From: CAXXHQ01 sp963665265
Lineage (GTDB): Bacteria > Planctomycetota > Planctomycetia > Pirellulales > Thermoguttaceae
Direction of reading: 5' to 3'
Assembly: GCA_963665265.2 (NCBI GenBank)
Contig: CAXXHQ010000001.1
Location: forward strand, 62,001-126,000
Length of the DNA stretch: 64,000 nt
Under the pieces are notes generated by a model. That model did not search any database, was not told where the DNA came from, and saw only the letters and a program-made list of their open reading frames with translations. The position numbers and the translations under genes were made by a program. Positions 35,562 through 43,094 of this stretch are shown here, in pieces (within the stretch, counting starts at the first letter, position 1; the number at the start of each line of letters is the position of its first letter).

Positions 35562-36820
35562 TCGACGCGAAGAATTTCGGCGCCAAGGCGACGTAGTTTT
35601 TTATCGAGGCGTTCGTAGCCGCGGTCGAGATGCTCGACGTCGTGAACGACGGTTCGCCCTTCGGCGGCCAGTCCGGCCAAAACCAAAGCCGCGCTGGCCC
35701 GAAGATCGCAAGCCGTCACCGAGGCCCCACGGAATCGTTCGACGCCCGTGATTTCGGCCGAATCGCCGACTTGTCGAACGTGGGCGCCCAAGCGGGCCAA
35801 CTCGGGCAAATGGGCGAACCGTTGCGGAAAGACTTTGTCGCAAACGCGGCTGCGACCGTCGGCCTGCGCGAATATCGCGGTCCATTGGGCCTGCACGTCG
35901 GTCGGCATGCCGGGAAACGGCTCGGCGACGATCTCCGCCCCGGTTAATCGCCGAGACGCCGACGCTTCAATCCAATCGGCGCCGCAATGAACCTCCGCGC
36001 CGATGTCCGCTAACGTCGAGAGAACGCAAGTAAGATGCTTCGGCTCCGTTCGCAAGACGCGAACTCGACCTTGCGTAATGACGCCGGCCAAGAGGAGCGT
36101 GGCCGCCTCGATGCGGTCGGGCATCACTTCATATTCGGCGCCATGTAACCGCTCGCGCCCTTCAATGCGAATTTCCGGCGTACCAAGCCCTTCGATCTCG
36201 GCGCCCATGCCATTGAGCAAACGGCCAAGATCGACGACTTCCGGCTCGCAGGCGGCGTTACGAATGATCGTGACTCCCTCGGCAAGAGTCGCAGCGAGAA
36301 GGACGTTCGCCGTTCCGGTGACGGTCGGACCGAAAGGCCCCGCAAGGTCGATTTCCGCGCCGCGAAGACGCTTCGCTTCGCCCACGACGGAGCCTCGCGC
36401 TAATCGAAACGAGGCCCCAAGCGCCTCGAGCCCATGCAAATGCAGATCGACCGGACGAGGTCCGATGCAGCAGCCGCCGGGAAGCGGAACGATCGCTTTT
36501 TTCCGTCGAGCGAGGAGCGCGCCTAAGACGCAAAAGCCAGCCCGCATCTTTCGCATGAGCCGATACGGAGCCTGCGAACGTCGTTCGTCTTCGGTTTGCA
36601 ATAAAAGTGCGACGTCCGACTCACGTCGCGCCAAAACGCCGAGATGTCGCAAAATTTCCGTTTGCGTTTGAACGTCGCACAAACGGGGAACGCGTCGCAA
36701 ACGGATCGGCTCGTCGGTCAAAATCGCGGCCGAGGTCATTAAGAGCGCGGCGTTCTTCGAGCCGGCCGCCTCGAGTCGGCCTTCCAATCGCACGCCGCCT
36801 TGTATGCGAAAGCTCGTCAT
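35519..36820 (-). CDS. murA: UDP-N-acetylglucosamine 1-carboxyvinyltransferase
   Basis: Adds enolpyruvate to UDP-GlcNAc, the first committed step of peptidoglycan synthesis. The 433 residues have the PEP-binding SKNAAL near the N-terminus and the catalytic loop LPGGCCIGPRPVDLH, where Cys117 is the residue attacked by fosfomycin; so the enzyme is expected to be sensitive. FGPTVTGTANVL and the EPFPGMPTDVQAQ segment are conserved. I start at MTSFRIQGG. It ends the run rpmE-prfA-prmC-murA. Its presence argues that this organism makes peptidoglycan. Confidence 0.96.
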   Translation of the reverse strand: MTSFRIQGGVRLEGRLEAAGSKNAALLMTSAAILTDEPIRLRRVPRLCDVQTQTEILRHLGVLARRESDVALLLQTEDERRSQAPYRLMRKMRAGFCVLGALLARRKKAIVPLPGGCCIGPRPVDLHLHGLEALGASFRLARGSVVGEAKRLRGAEIDLAGPFGPTVTGTANVLLAATLAEGVTIIRNAACEPEVVDLGRLLNGMGAEIEGLGTPEIRIEGRERLHGAEYEVMPDRIEAATLLLAGVITQGRVRVLRTEPKHLTCVLSTLADIGAEVHCGADWIEASASRRLTGAEIVAEPFPGMPTDVQAQWTAIFAQADGRSRVCDKVFPQRFAHLPELARLGAHVRQVGDSAEITGVERFRGASVTACDLRASAALVLAGLAAEGRTVVHDVEHLDRGYERLDKKLRRLGAEILRVDQVEAIGSMTTAVP

Positions 36821-36952
36821 CCGCGTTCCTCTCACCTACGTCCTGGCGTCTTCAAGCAGGCGCCCTACGACTCGCTTCCCTACGGGGCGCGGCTAAACGG
36901 AACGCCACGGAGGGCGTTCCCTACAGCTTCTTCACATCGACGGGGGCGTTCC
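36821..36952. repeat. Composite family C + family B repeat between prmC and murA
   Basis: A family C unit (36874-36898) is directly joined to a family B hairpin (GGAACGCC 36899-36906, GGCGTTCC 36913-36920, then CTACAG). A half copy GGCGTTCCCTACAA follows at 36944-36957 and reaches the prmC stop codon. Confidence 0.8.
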
Positions 36953-37828
36953 CTACAACTTCCTCGCTTGGACGACACGGGGATGTCGGGCGAAATCCTT
37001 GGCCGTGGGGAGCAATTCCAAATCGGTCCGTAAGCGGATTATATCCGAAACGGCGTCGTGAATCATCGGACTAATTTCGAGGAGGAGGAATCCGCCCGAT
37101 CGCAAACGCTCGGCGGCCTGCGGCACAAGGCGTTCAATGACCTCGGTTCCTTTCGGTCCCGCGAAGAGCGCGGAATGCGGTTCGTAGCGAACGACCGAAT
37201 CGTCAATCTCATCTCCCTCGGCCACGTAAGGCGGATTGCTCGCGATGAGATCGTACGTGGCTTCGGCGGGAATCGCGGAGAACAGATCGCTCTCGACAAA
37301 TTCGATCCGCTCGGCGAAGCCGTGCTTCGCGGCGTTTTCCTTAGCGACGGCCAGCGCGGGAGCGCTGCGATCGATCGCCGTGACCGAGGCCGTCGGCAAA
37401 TACTTCGCCAAGCAAACGGCCACGACGCCGCTGCCGGTTCCCACGTCGGCGACCTGCAAATGATCCCGCGACGGCAATTCCTTGGCTCGATCGAGCGATT
37501 CGACGACGAGAAGCTCGGTCTCGGGACGAGGGATCAGCACGTCCGAAGTGACGCGGAAATCGAGGGAGTAGAATTCACGATGACCGACGAGGTAGGCGGT
37601 CGGCTCCCCTTCGGCCCGACGCTTCACCCAGTCGCGAAACTTCGCGCGAACGTCTTCGCTCGGCTCGGTCTCGAAGGCGGCGTAAAGATTGATTCGAGGA
37701 CAACGCATCGCCTCGGCAAGCAACGTCTCGGCGTCGAGGCGGGGACTGTCGGCGCCCCGTTTATTTAAATAATCGGCGGTCCAATTCAGAAGTCGGCCGA
37801 CGGTCCAGGGCAGGTTCTCGGACATCAT
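36953..37828 (-). CDS. prmC: Peptide chain release factor glutamine methyltransferase
   Basis: Methylates the Gln of the GGQ motif in release factors RF1 and RF2. The 291 residues have the N-terminal helical recognition domain, the SAM-binding VGTGSGVVAV at 129-138 and the catalytic NPPY at 198-201. It follows prfA on the same strand after 59 bases, the usual partnership of enzyme and substrate. The start could be the first or second Met. The C-terminal codons overlap a dispersed repeat half-copy. Confidence 0.95.
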   Translation of the reverse strand: MMSENLPWTVGRLLNWTADYLNKRGADSPRLDAETLLAEAMRCPRINLYAAFETEPSEDVRAKFRDWVKRRAEGEPTAYLVGHREFYSLDFRVTSDVLIPRPETELLVVESLDRAKELPSRDHLQVADVGTGSGVVAVCLAKYLPTASVTAIDRSAPALAVAKENAAKHGFAERIEFVESDLFSAIPAEATYDLIASNPPYVAEGDEIDDSVVRYEPHSALFAGPKGTEVIERLVPQAAERLRSGGFLLLEISPMIHDAVSDIIRLRTDLELLPTAKDFARHPRVVQARKL

Positions 37829-37887
37829 CCCTCCTTGCTTGGACGCCGACTCGCTTGTCGCACACTTGCGAAAGGAGACGACGCAGA

Positions 37888-38961
37888 CTAATCGATCGTT
37901 CCGAACGCCGCTCGTTGCTCCTGACGCTCGTACTCGATCAGCGCGTCGACGACCGGATGCAGATTTCCGGCCAGGATACTATCCAGCTTGTAGAGGGTCA
38001 ATCCGATGCGGTGATCGGTGAGCCGGTTTTCCGGGAAATTGTAGGTGCGAATGCGTTCGCTGCGGTCGCCGGAGCCGATCTTGCTCTTGCGTTCGTCGGA
38101 ACGCTTCTTCGTCTCTTCCTCGCGCTTCTTTTCGTAAAGACGCGTTTTCAAGACGCGAAGGGCCTTGGCGAAGTTTTTGTGCTGGCTCTTTTCGTCTTGG
38201 CACGAAACGACGATGCCCGACTCGTAGTGCGTTAGACGGATCGCCGAAGCCGTCTTGTTGACGTGCTGGCCGCCCGGTCCGCTGGCGTGAAAAATGTCTT
38301 TGCGATAGTCGTCGGGCGCGATATTGATTTCGACGTCTTCCGGCTCGGCCATCACGGCCACGGTGGCGGCCGAGGTATGCACGCGTCCCTTAGCTTCGGT
38401 CTCGGGAACGCGCTGCACGCGGTGCCCGCCGCTCTCGAACTGCAGTTTGCGGAAAACGCCTTCGCCTTCGACGCCGAAAATCACTTCTTTGAATCCGCCC
38501 AACTCGGTCGGACTCATATCCATGACTTCAGTTTTCCAACCGCAATCTTCGGCGTAGTGGCGGTACATCTCGAAGAGATCGCGTGCGAAGAGCGCGGCCT
38601 CTTCGCCGCCGGTTCCCGCTCGAACTTCCAGAATGACTCGCGATCGGTTGGCGTCTTCGCCGCCGATGGTCATGTCGAGCAACTCGGTCCAAATCGCTTC
38701 GCGTTCCTCTTTCAAGCCGGGCAATTCCGCCTCGGCCAATTCGCGCATGTCCGAATCGTCGCCTGCGACCATTTCCAACGCTTCGCGAATCTGTTCGTTG
38801 AGCTTTTTGAAGTGCCGGTATTTCGTGGCCAAACGCGCTAACGAGCCGTGCTCGCGCGCCACGGCCGCCAACTTGTACGAGTCGGCCAAAACGGCCGGAT
38901 CGACAAGCTGCCGCTCGAGCTCTTCAAAGCGTTGCAGTTTTTCTTCAAGCGGATTGGCCAT
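37888..38961 (-). CDS. prfA: Peptide chain release factor 1
   Basis: Recognises UAA and UAG stop codons and triggers peptide release. The 357 residues include the tripeptide recognition motif Pro186-Glu187-Thr188 (P-x-T class, marking RF1 rather than RF2) and the catalytic GGQ at 230-232, followed by HVNKTASAIR. The middle residue of the P-x-T motif is Glu, where many RF1 proteins have Ala or Val. An intrinsic terminator sits between rpmE and this gene. Confidence 0.95.
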   Translation of the reverse strand: MANPLEEKLQRFEELERQLVDPAVLADSYKLAAVAREHGSLARLATKYRHFKKLNEQIREALEMVAGDDSDMRELAEAELPGLKEEREAIWTELLDMTIGGEDANRSRVILEVRAGTGGEEAALFARDLFEMYRHYAEDCGWKTEVMDMSPTELGGFKEVIFGVEGEGVFRKLQFESGGHRVQRVPETEAKGRVHTSAATVAVMAEPEDVEINIAPDDYRKDIFHASGPGGQHVNKTASAIRLTHYESGIVVSCQDEKSQHKNFAKALRVLKTRLYEKKREEETKKRSDERKSKIGSGDRSERIRTYNFPENRLTDHRIGLTLYKLDSILAGNLHPVVDALIEYERQEQRAAFGTID

Positions 38962-38983
38962 GATAGTGTCGCCGAATGTTTAG

Positions 38984-39017
38984 AAAAAAACGGCAGCCTG
39001 GTTCTCAAGCTGCCGTT
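38984..39017 (-). terminator. Intrinsic terminator between rpmE and prfA
   Basis: On the minus strand AACGGCAGC, an 11-base loop and GCTGCCGTT form a 9-bp stem that runs straight into seven T. It should end or attenuate rpmE transcripts before prfA. Confidence 0.85.
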
Positions 39018-39052
39018 GCGGCGACCGAAGTCGCCTCTGTTCAATGATGTCG

Positions 39053-39307
39053 CTACTCGGCGGCGGGCGCTTCCGCGGCCTTCTTGCCGCGATTCAAGCT
39101 CGCATAACCGGCGGCGGCGAACTTCTTTTGGAACTTCTCGATGCGTCCGGCGGTGTCGACGTACTTGAGCTTGCCGGTGTAAAACGGATGGCAAGCGTTG
39201 CAAATATCGACTTTCAACTCGGGCATCGTGCTACGCGTAATGAAGACGCTCCCGCAACCGCAGGTGACCTTCGTCGCGAAATACTTGGGGTGAATATTAT
39301 CTTTCAT
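39053..39307 (-). CDS. rpmE: 50S ribosomal protein bL31, zinc type
   Basis: An 84-residue large-subunit protein. Cys residues in TCGCGSVF and in ICNACHPFYTGK are those that bind zinc in the C-plus form of bL31. The Lys/Ala-rich tail after residue 65 is a common extension. It begins the rpmE-prfA-prmC-murA run. Confidence 0.95.
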   Translation of the reverse strand: MKDNIHPKYFATKVTCGCGSVFITRSTMPELKVDICNACHPFYTGKLKYVDTAGRIEKFQKKFAAAGYASLNRGKKAAEAPAAE

Positions 39308-39704
39308 GTTGACCGCATCCTAAAACGCTGATGGTGGCGGAATGGTAATGTTCTATTTAACCGTCCCCCGCATGACGGGAGGGTATGTTATGGAAACCTC
39401 TTAATCTATCATCCAGCCCGAAGAACCGCAAGACCTTGCGCGATGTAAGGATAATCGCGACGGCATTCCGTTCAAAGGGGGGGATTCCAGGCCGGTTCGA
39501 CCGGAATCCGTTGCGGTTTGCTCCTACTTATGTCGATCTAAATACCGCTAAGCATTGCGTTTTTTTCTTGCTTGGCGGTCATTCCCCACTTAAGAACTAC
39601 AAAAACGTTCGTTCAGCCGGTCACGACGGCCTATAGTTTTATTGACGGAGGAAGTGCGATAATTTTCGCCCGCCTCGTTCGTCCCAGCCCCGGAGAACTT
39701 CAAA
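39308..39704. other. Divergent intergenic region with hairpins
   Basis: 397 bases between rpmE and a small plus-strand gene. A nested hairpin lies at 39482-39509 (CCGGT-TCG-ACCGG inside GGATT/AATCC). An 11-bp stem with one G-T pair lies at 39544-39579. Neither has a tRNA-like fold. Confidence 0.5.
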
Positions 39705-39956
39705 ATGTCACAAATGACGGAACCGTCCTCGACCGTTTCTCCGGCCGCCCCGTTCGTCGACCGCCGCAGCGCGAGACCGCAAGAAGGGACGCCCGGCTTC
39801 GAGCGCCGCCAATTCACCAACTCGCACGACGAACTTTCCGGCGAGGCCGCCGAGCTCGCCCAGGCCATCGACCAATACAAACTCTTCCACCGCCGCCGCT
39901 TCATCAACTACGAAGAAATGCTGGCGATCATCAAATCGATCGGCTATCACCGGTAA
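39705..39956 (+). CDS. Small conserved-looking 83-residue protein
   Basis: No named family. The first half is Ser/Pro/Arg-rich and probably flexible. The second half is one long amphipathic helix pair (GEAAELAQAIDQYKLFHRR then INYEEMLAIIKSIGYHR). GGAG lies about ten bases before the ATG. The ordered C-terminal half and normal codon use suggest a real, probably lineage-specific gene. Confidence 0.75.
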   Translation: MSQMTEPSSTVSPAAPFVDRRSARPQEGTPGFERRQFTNSHDELSGEAAELAQAIDQYKLFHRRRFINYEEMLAIIKSIGYHR

Positions 39957-40462
39957 ACTGCGTAGGACGCTCTGCGACCACCGACCAACCGTAGGGTGGG
40001 CCGAGCGCAGCGAGTCCCGCCAAAAAATGCGCCGCCCCTTGATCGCCAGTAGGATGGACATTCTTGTCTGTCCTTTGCCGTAGCTTTCCTCTGGTAACGA
40101 GGCGTCAGCGTCGATTAGCGTTCCGCATCCTCCGCGCTCTTCGCGATCTCCGCGCCCTCGCGGTAAAACCATCGCCCTCGTCACATGTGCTTCCGCAGAA
40201 TGATCTTTATCCTTAAACCGCATCTGCAGGCGCCTGGTTCTAAGCAACGCATTTTCTTCTTGCAGGATCACCGGTCACCGCGGTATCATTGCGAGCTAGA
40301 ATGTTAGCTTTTCATAATCCGTCGCATTGTAGTCGGTAAATCGCCGAGGCGCCGCAAAATCGCGAACTTTCTTGGCGAATTTGCGAGAAAGACGTTCGCA
40401 GCGCCGCCTTTCCTTTTTCAACGAAGATGTAGGGCCATTAGGATTGTTAATAGAGAGTTCCT
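39957..40462. other. Intergenic region with dispersed repeats
   Basis: 506 bases. 39991-40023 is an inverted copy (32 of 33 bases) of 42968-43000. 40114-40136 is identical to 42672-42694. CGCGGAG-type repeats follow to about 40165. No gene supported. Confidence 0.6.
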
Positions 40463-41698
40463 ATGATGCGTTCTTTTCCCAAACTGCTCGACGTTTTCTT
40501 CGCCAGCGTCTGCGTGGCGGCTCTCGCTTCTCCTGCCCAATCAACGGATCGTTTTTTTCCGAATCAATCTTCCACGTCGCCAAATAAGACATATGAAGTC
40601 GTTGCGACTTCTCCGGATAACGACCGCCCCGGAAAATCACTCCCCTTTCAAGAAAATTTCGCCTATTCGTTGACTGAAAAATCATCGGGAAAGACATTAT
40701 GGACTCGCAAACAGTCAAATAACGAGCGACACTCGTACGAAAACGAGGAAGCGTCGCCGATTCAGATTTTCGTTTCCGATAGCGGATGGACCGTCATCCG
40801 AACCTGCCTGGATGATCTCATCGCCGTTGACGTTGCCGGAAAGGACCGTTGGCATTTTGAGATAATTGAAAACGGGTTTACCAAGGAAGAACGAAAAACG
40901 TTCGTTCAGCGTACGACGGCAGGGCTATGCTGGAGCGGCTTTTCTCATTTTTATTTTCTTGACGTCGCCAAACGTCAATGTTTCATCGTTCGCCCCTGGT
41001 GGGGACGCCGAATCATTCTCGACCTTCAATCGGGAAAAAATATCTCGGACGCACCTGAAATAGCGAGCGCAGCCGAAAAAAACGAATCAGAATTCGTCAT
41101 TAGCAATCTGAAAAATGCGGCAAGTCGATATGCTGCCGAAAAAAACGCATGGAAACCGACTGCAGACGAAAAAACCGCAACTTATTATGCCGGTCAGCTC
41201 AACATCAAAGAAGCGGTTCCGCTTCTGCAACGCCTAGAGAATTCGTCCTACAGCGGAATCTCCCGTTCTCGAGGCGTAATTGAAGAAGAGGGCAAGCTAG
41301 ATTTGGGAAGCTATTCCGTTTTTGATTTCCGGCAACTCACTCAGATATCGCTCCGAAGAATTGGCGTTTCTCCAAAAGCGTTGCCCATTTATCTTTTCGA
41401 GGTCCGCTTCAATGACTTCAATAGAAATCATATTTATGAATATCCGATTTCGACAATTCCAAGAACGACTGCTTACTTGGACGTTAAACCGGGAATGACG
41501 CCGGAAATGGTTCTAGCCGTTCTAGGTTCACCCGATTTCGTCAAAACCTCGACGGACGCTTGGGAATACGATATTGATTCTCAGGAGCCGTTTACGTTAA
41601 AGATCGAATGGGAAAAGAACCTTGTTACGAAGGTTGAAAAGCAATCTCCTCCTGCCTGGAAATGCCTCAACGAGCGAGACAAGCAAATAACTTTTTAA
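40463..41698 (+). CDS. Exported protein with C-terminal BamE/SmpA-like segment
   Basis: A 411-residue protein of unknown function. A signal peptide (about 1-27) ends near LASPAQS. The middle contains a Trp-rich beta-like region (KDRWHFEIIENG and RPWWGRRIILDL). The C-terminal segment (about 340-395) reads YLDVKPGMTPEMVLAVLGSP followed by WEYDID and a strand-rich end, the pattern of the SmpA/OmlA (BamE) fold used in envelope proteins. Base composition is more AT-rich than neighbours. It stands alone between repeat-filled spacers. Confidence 0.75.
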   Translation: MMRSFPKLLDVFFASVCVAALASPAQSTDRFFPNQSSTSPNKTYEVVATSPDNDRPGKSLPFQENFAYSLTEKSSGKTLWTRKQSNNERHSYENEEASPIQIFVSDSGWTVIRTCLDDLIAVDVAGKDRWHFEIIENGFTKEERKTFVQRTTAGLCWSGFSHFYFLDVAKRQCFIVRPWWGRRIILDLQSGKNISDAPEIASAAEKNESEFVISNLKNAASRYAAEKNAWKPTADEKTATYYAGQLNIKEAVPLLQRLENSSYSGISRSRGVIEEEGKLDLGSYSVFDFRQLTQISLRRIGVSPKALPIYLFEVRFNDFNRNHIYEYPISTIPRTTAYLDVKPGMTPEMVLAVLGSPDFVKTSTDAWEYDIDSQEPFTLKIEWEKNLVTKVEKQSPPAWKCLNERDKQITF

Positions 41699-41817
41699 GT
41701 TGCGAGACTCCCCTTCGTACGCATCCGGCTATTTTTTCATAAACTGTTTAGGAGATATCTGCAAAAGATAATTTACTCGCAAACAGCTCTCATTCAAATT
41801 TGCATGGCTAACTTTTA

Positions 41818-42297
41818 TTAACTAGTCACGCGTTTTGCATGATTTCGACATAAATTAAATATGAATTTGGCCCGCATGCTTGCCCAAGTCCGAAGGCCGT
41901 CCATTCGTTCCCCAAGCTTTTTTATGAAATCGCCGTTAGCAATACAAATTGCCAACCGAGCGTATTCCCGAAATTCTGCATTACCAAGACGCGAATCAAG
42001 ACTTTTTAAAATCACGTCGCGTAAAAGCTCCTTTTGATTCTCCGAAAGCTTTTGCGACTTGAGCGCATGCGCTATTCGGGCCTTGCAATAGCCGGATCGA
42101 AAAAACCACGGATCGGCTTCGAGATAAAAGATGCCGTCGTCGATCGCCTCACTGATTCCCAATCGAATTCCGTCGATAACGCAATCCTGAATGCGTTCCC
42201 CCCATTTACTGGAATGATATAGGTGAAAAAAATCAGAAGAGGATGGTTTTTGTCGCCAAAGCTGCTCTAGCGCTTTGATTTCTTCGATTAAAGCCAT
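41818..42297 (-). CDS. Hypothetical 159-residue helical protein
   Basis: I do not recognise a family. The start is placed at MALIEEIKALEQLW, with GGCGGA about nine bases upstream; the longer frame adds a Pro/Phe-rich leader. The protein is mostly helical, without signal or membrane segment, and has Trp/Phe-rich loops (DFFHLYHSSKWGE and YLEADPWFFRSGYC). AT-rich composition resembles the preceding gene, so both could be recent arrivals. Confidence 0.6.
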   Translation of the reverse strand: MALIEEIKALEQLWRQKPSSSDFFHLYHSSKWGERIQDCVIDGIRLGISEAIDDGIFYLEADPWFFRSGYCKARIAHALKSQKLSENQKELLRDVILKSLDSRLGNAEFREYARLAICIANGDFIKKLGERMDGLRTWASMRAKFIFNLCRNHAKRVTS

Positions 42298-42502
42298 GAC
42301 AATTCCGCCATTTTTAATGATTTTTGCGACAAGGTCACACGGAAAATAAAAGGTCGGACGAGGCGCAACTGGGACAAACAAAGAATTCCATCATCGACAC
42401 CCCCATTTTCCTTCATGATACCACAGCAAGCCGTCTGATTCATCCGGCGTACCGGCGTGAAAGCAAAGTGAGTCTGGAAGTTCAGTATGCGGCGTGAGGA
42501 GC

Positions 42503-42602
42503 GCTGCGACCTCTTCGAGGTCGATGAGTATGGGCGAGATTCTTTTTCCCCGGGTTGCTGCGCACCCGGGGCTAATGGCCGCCATCCTTTCAGGATGGAG
42601 AG
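42503..42602 (+). repeat. 100-base dispersed repeat, copy 1
   Basis: Contains three hairpins: GACCTCTTCGAGGTC, CCCCGGGT/ACCCGGGG, and CATCC/GGATG around TTTCA. It matches 42863-42962 at 95 of 100 positions, offset by exactly 360 bases. This copy keeps the second stem intact. Confidence 0.9.
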
Positions 42603-42862
42603 GCAAAGAAAACGATTGCAATTGGAGATCGAACCCGAATGGTTCGTAGCCATTAGCGAAGCTCAGTGCCAATTAGCGTTCCGCATCCTCCGCGAGCTTT
42701 GCGTTCTCCGCGCGAGAATTCTTTGCCGCAGCGTTCCGGCAGCGAAACCCCGAATGGGGGTTATTGGGTCGGGTAAATCGTTTTCCTCGGCTAGCCGCTG
42801 CGCGGCAATCCTAGGCTGTTTTACGTAAGCCCGTTACGTTAAATGCAGGCGGTGCGTGAAAT

Positions 42863-42962
42863 GCTGCGACCTCTTCGAGGTCGATGAGTATGGGCGGGAT
42901 TCTTTTTCTCCGGCTTGCTGCGCCCCCGAGGCTAATGGCCGCCATCCTTTCAGGATGGAGAG
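42863..42962 (+). repeat. 100-base dispersed repeat, copy 2
   Basis: Differs from copy 1 at five positions; four of these fall in or beside the middle hairpin and break its pairing, so this copy seems decayed. Confidence 0.9.
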
Positions 42963-43006
42963 ACTTCTTGGCGGGACTCGCTGCGCTCGGCACACCCTAC
43001 AAACTC

Positions 43007-43093
43007 GCATCCCTTCGGGATTTCGGCTAAACGGAAGCGGTTGTCAGGCACGGGGCGCCCGACGCGGAACGGCACAGAGGCCGTTCCCTACAG
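43007..43093 (+). repeat. Family C and family B repeat pair
   Basis: ATCCC-TTC-GGGAT then TTCGGCTAAAC (43008-43032), followed after 33 bases by GGAACGGC (43066-43073) pairing with GCCGTTCC (43080-43087) and CTACAG. Compared with 203-224 the seventh base pair is swapped on both sides of the stem. Confidence 0.8.
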
Positions 43094-43094
43094 A

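Larger units (their letters stand above)
42298..43094. other. Repeat-filled intergenic region
   Basis: About 800 bases without a supported gene. It holds two 100-base direct repeats, the inverse of the 39991 element (42968-43000), a family C unit (43007-43032) and a family B hairpin (43066-43087). Several short frames here are translations of the repeats. Confidence 0.75.

Noticed and set aside
37058..37768. 236-codon plus-strand frame
   Set aside because: Antisense to prmC, whose SAM and NPPY motifs lie in the same stretch.
39481..39510. GGTTCGA inside a hairpin, resembling a tRNA T-arm
   Set aside because: No acceptor stem, D-arm or anticodon arm can be built around it.
42391..42993. Minus-strand frames encoding similar peptides containing PERMAAIS
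   Set aside because: Both are translations of the 100-base repeat and not an independent gene family.
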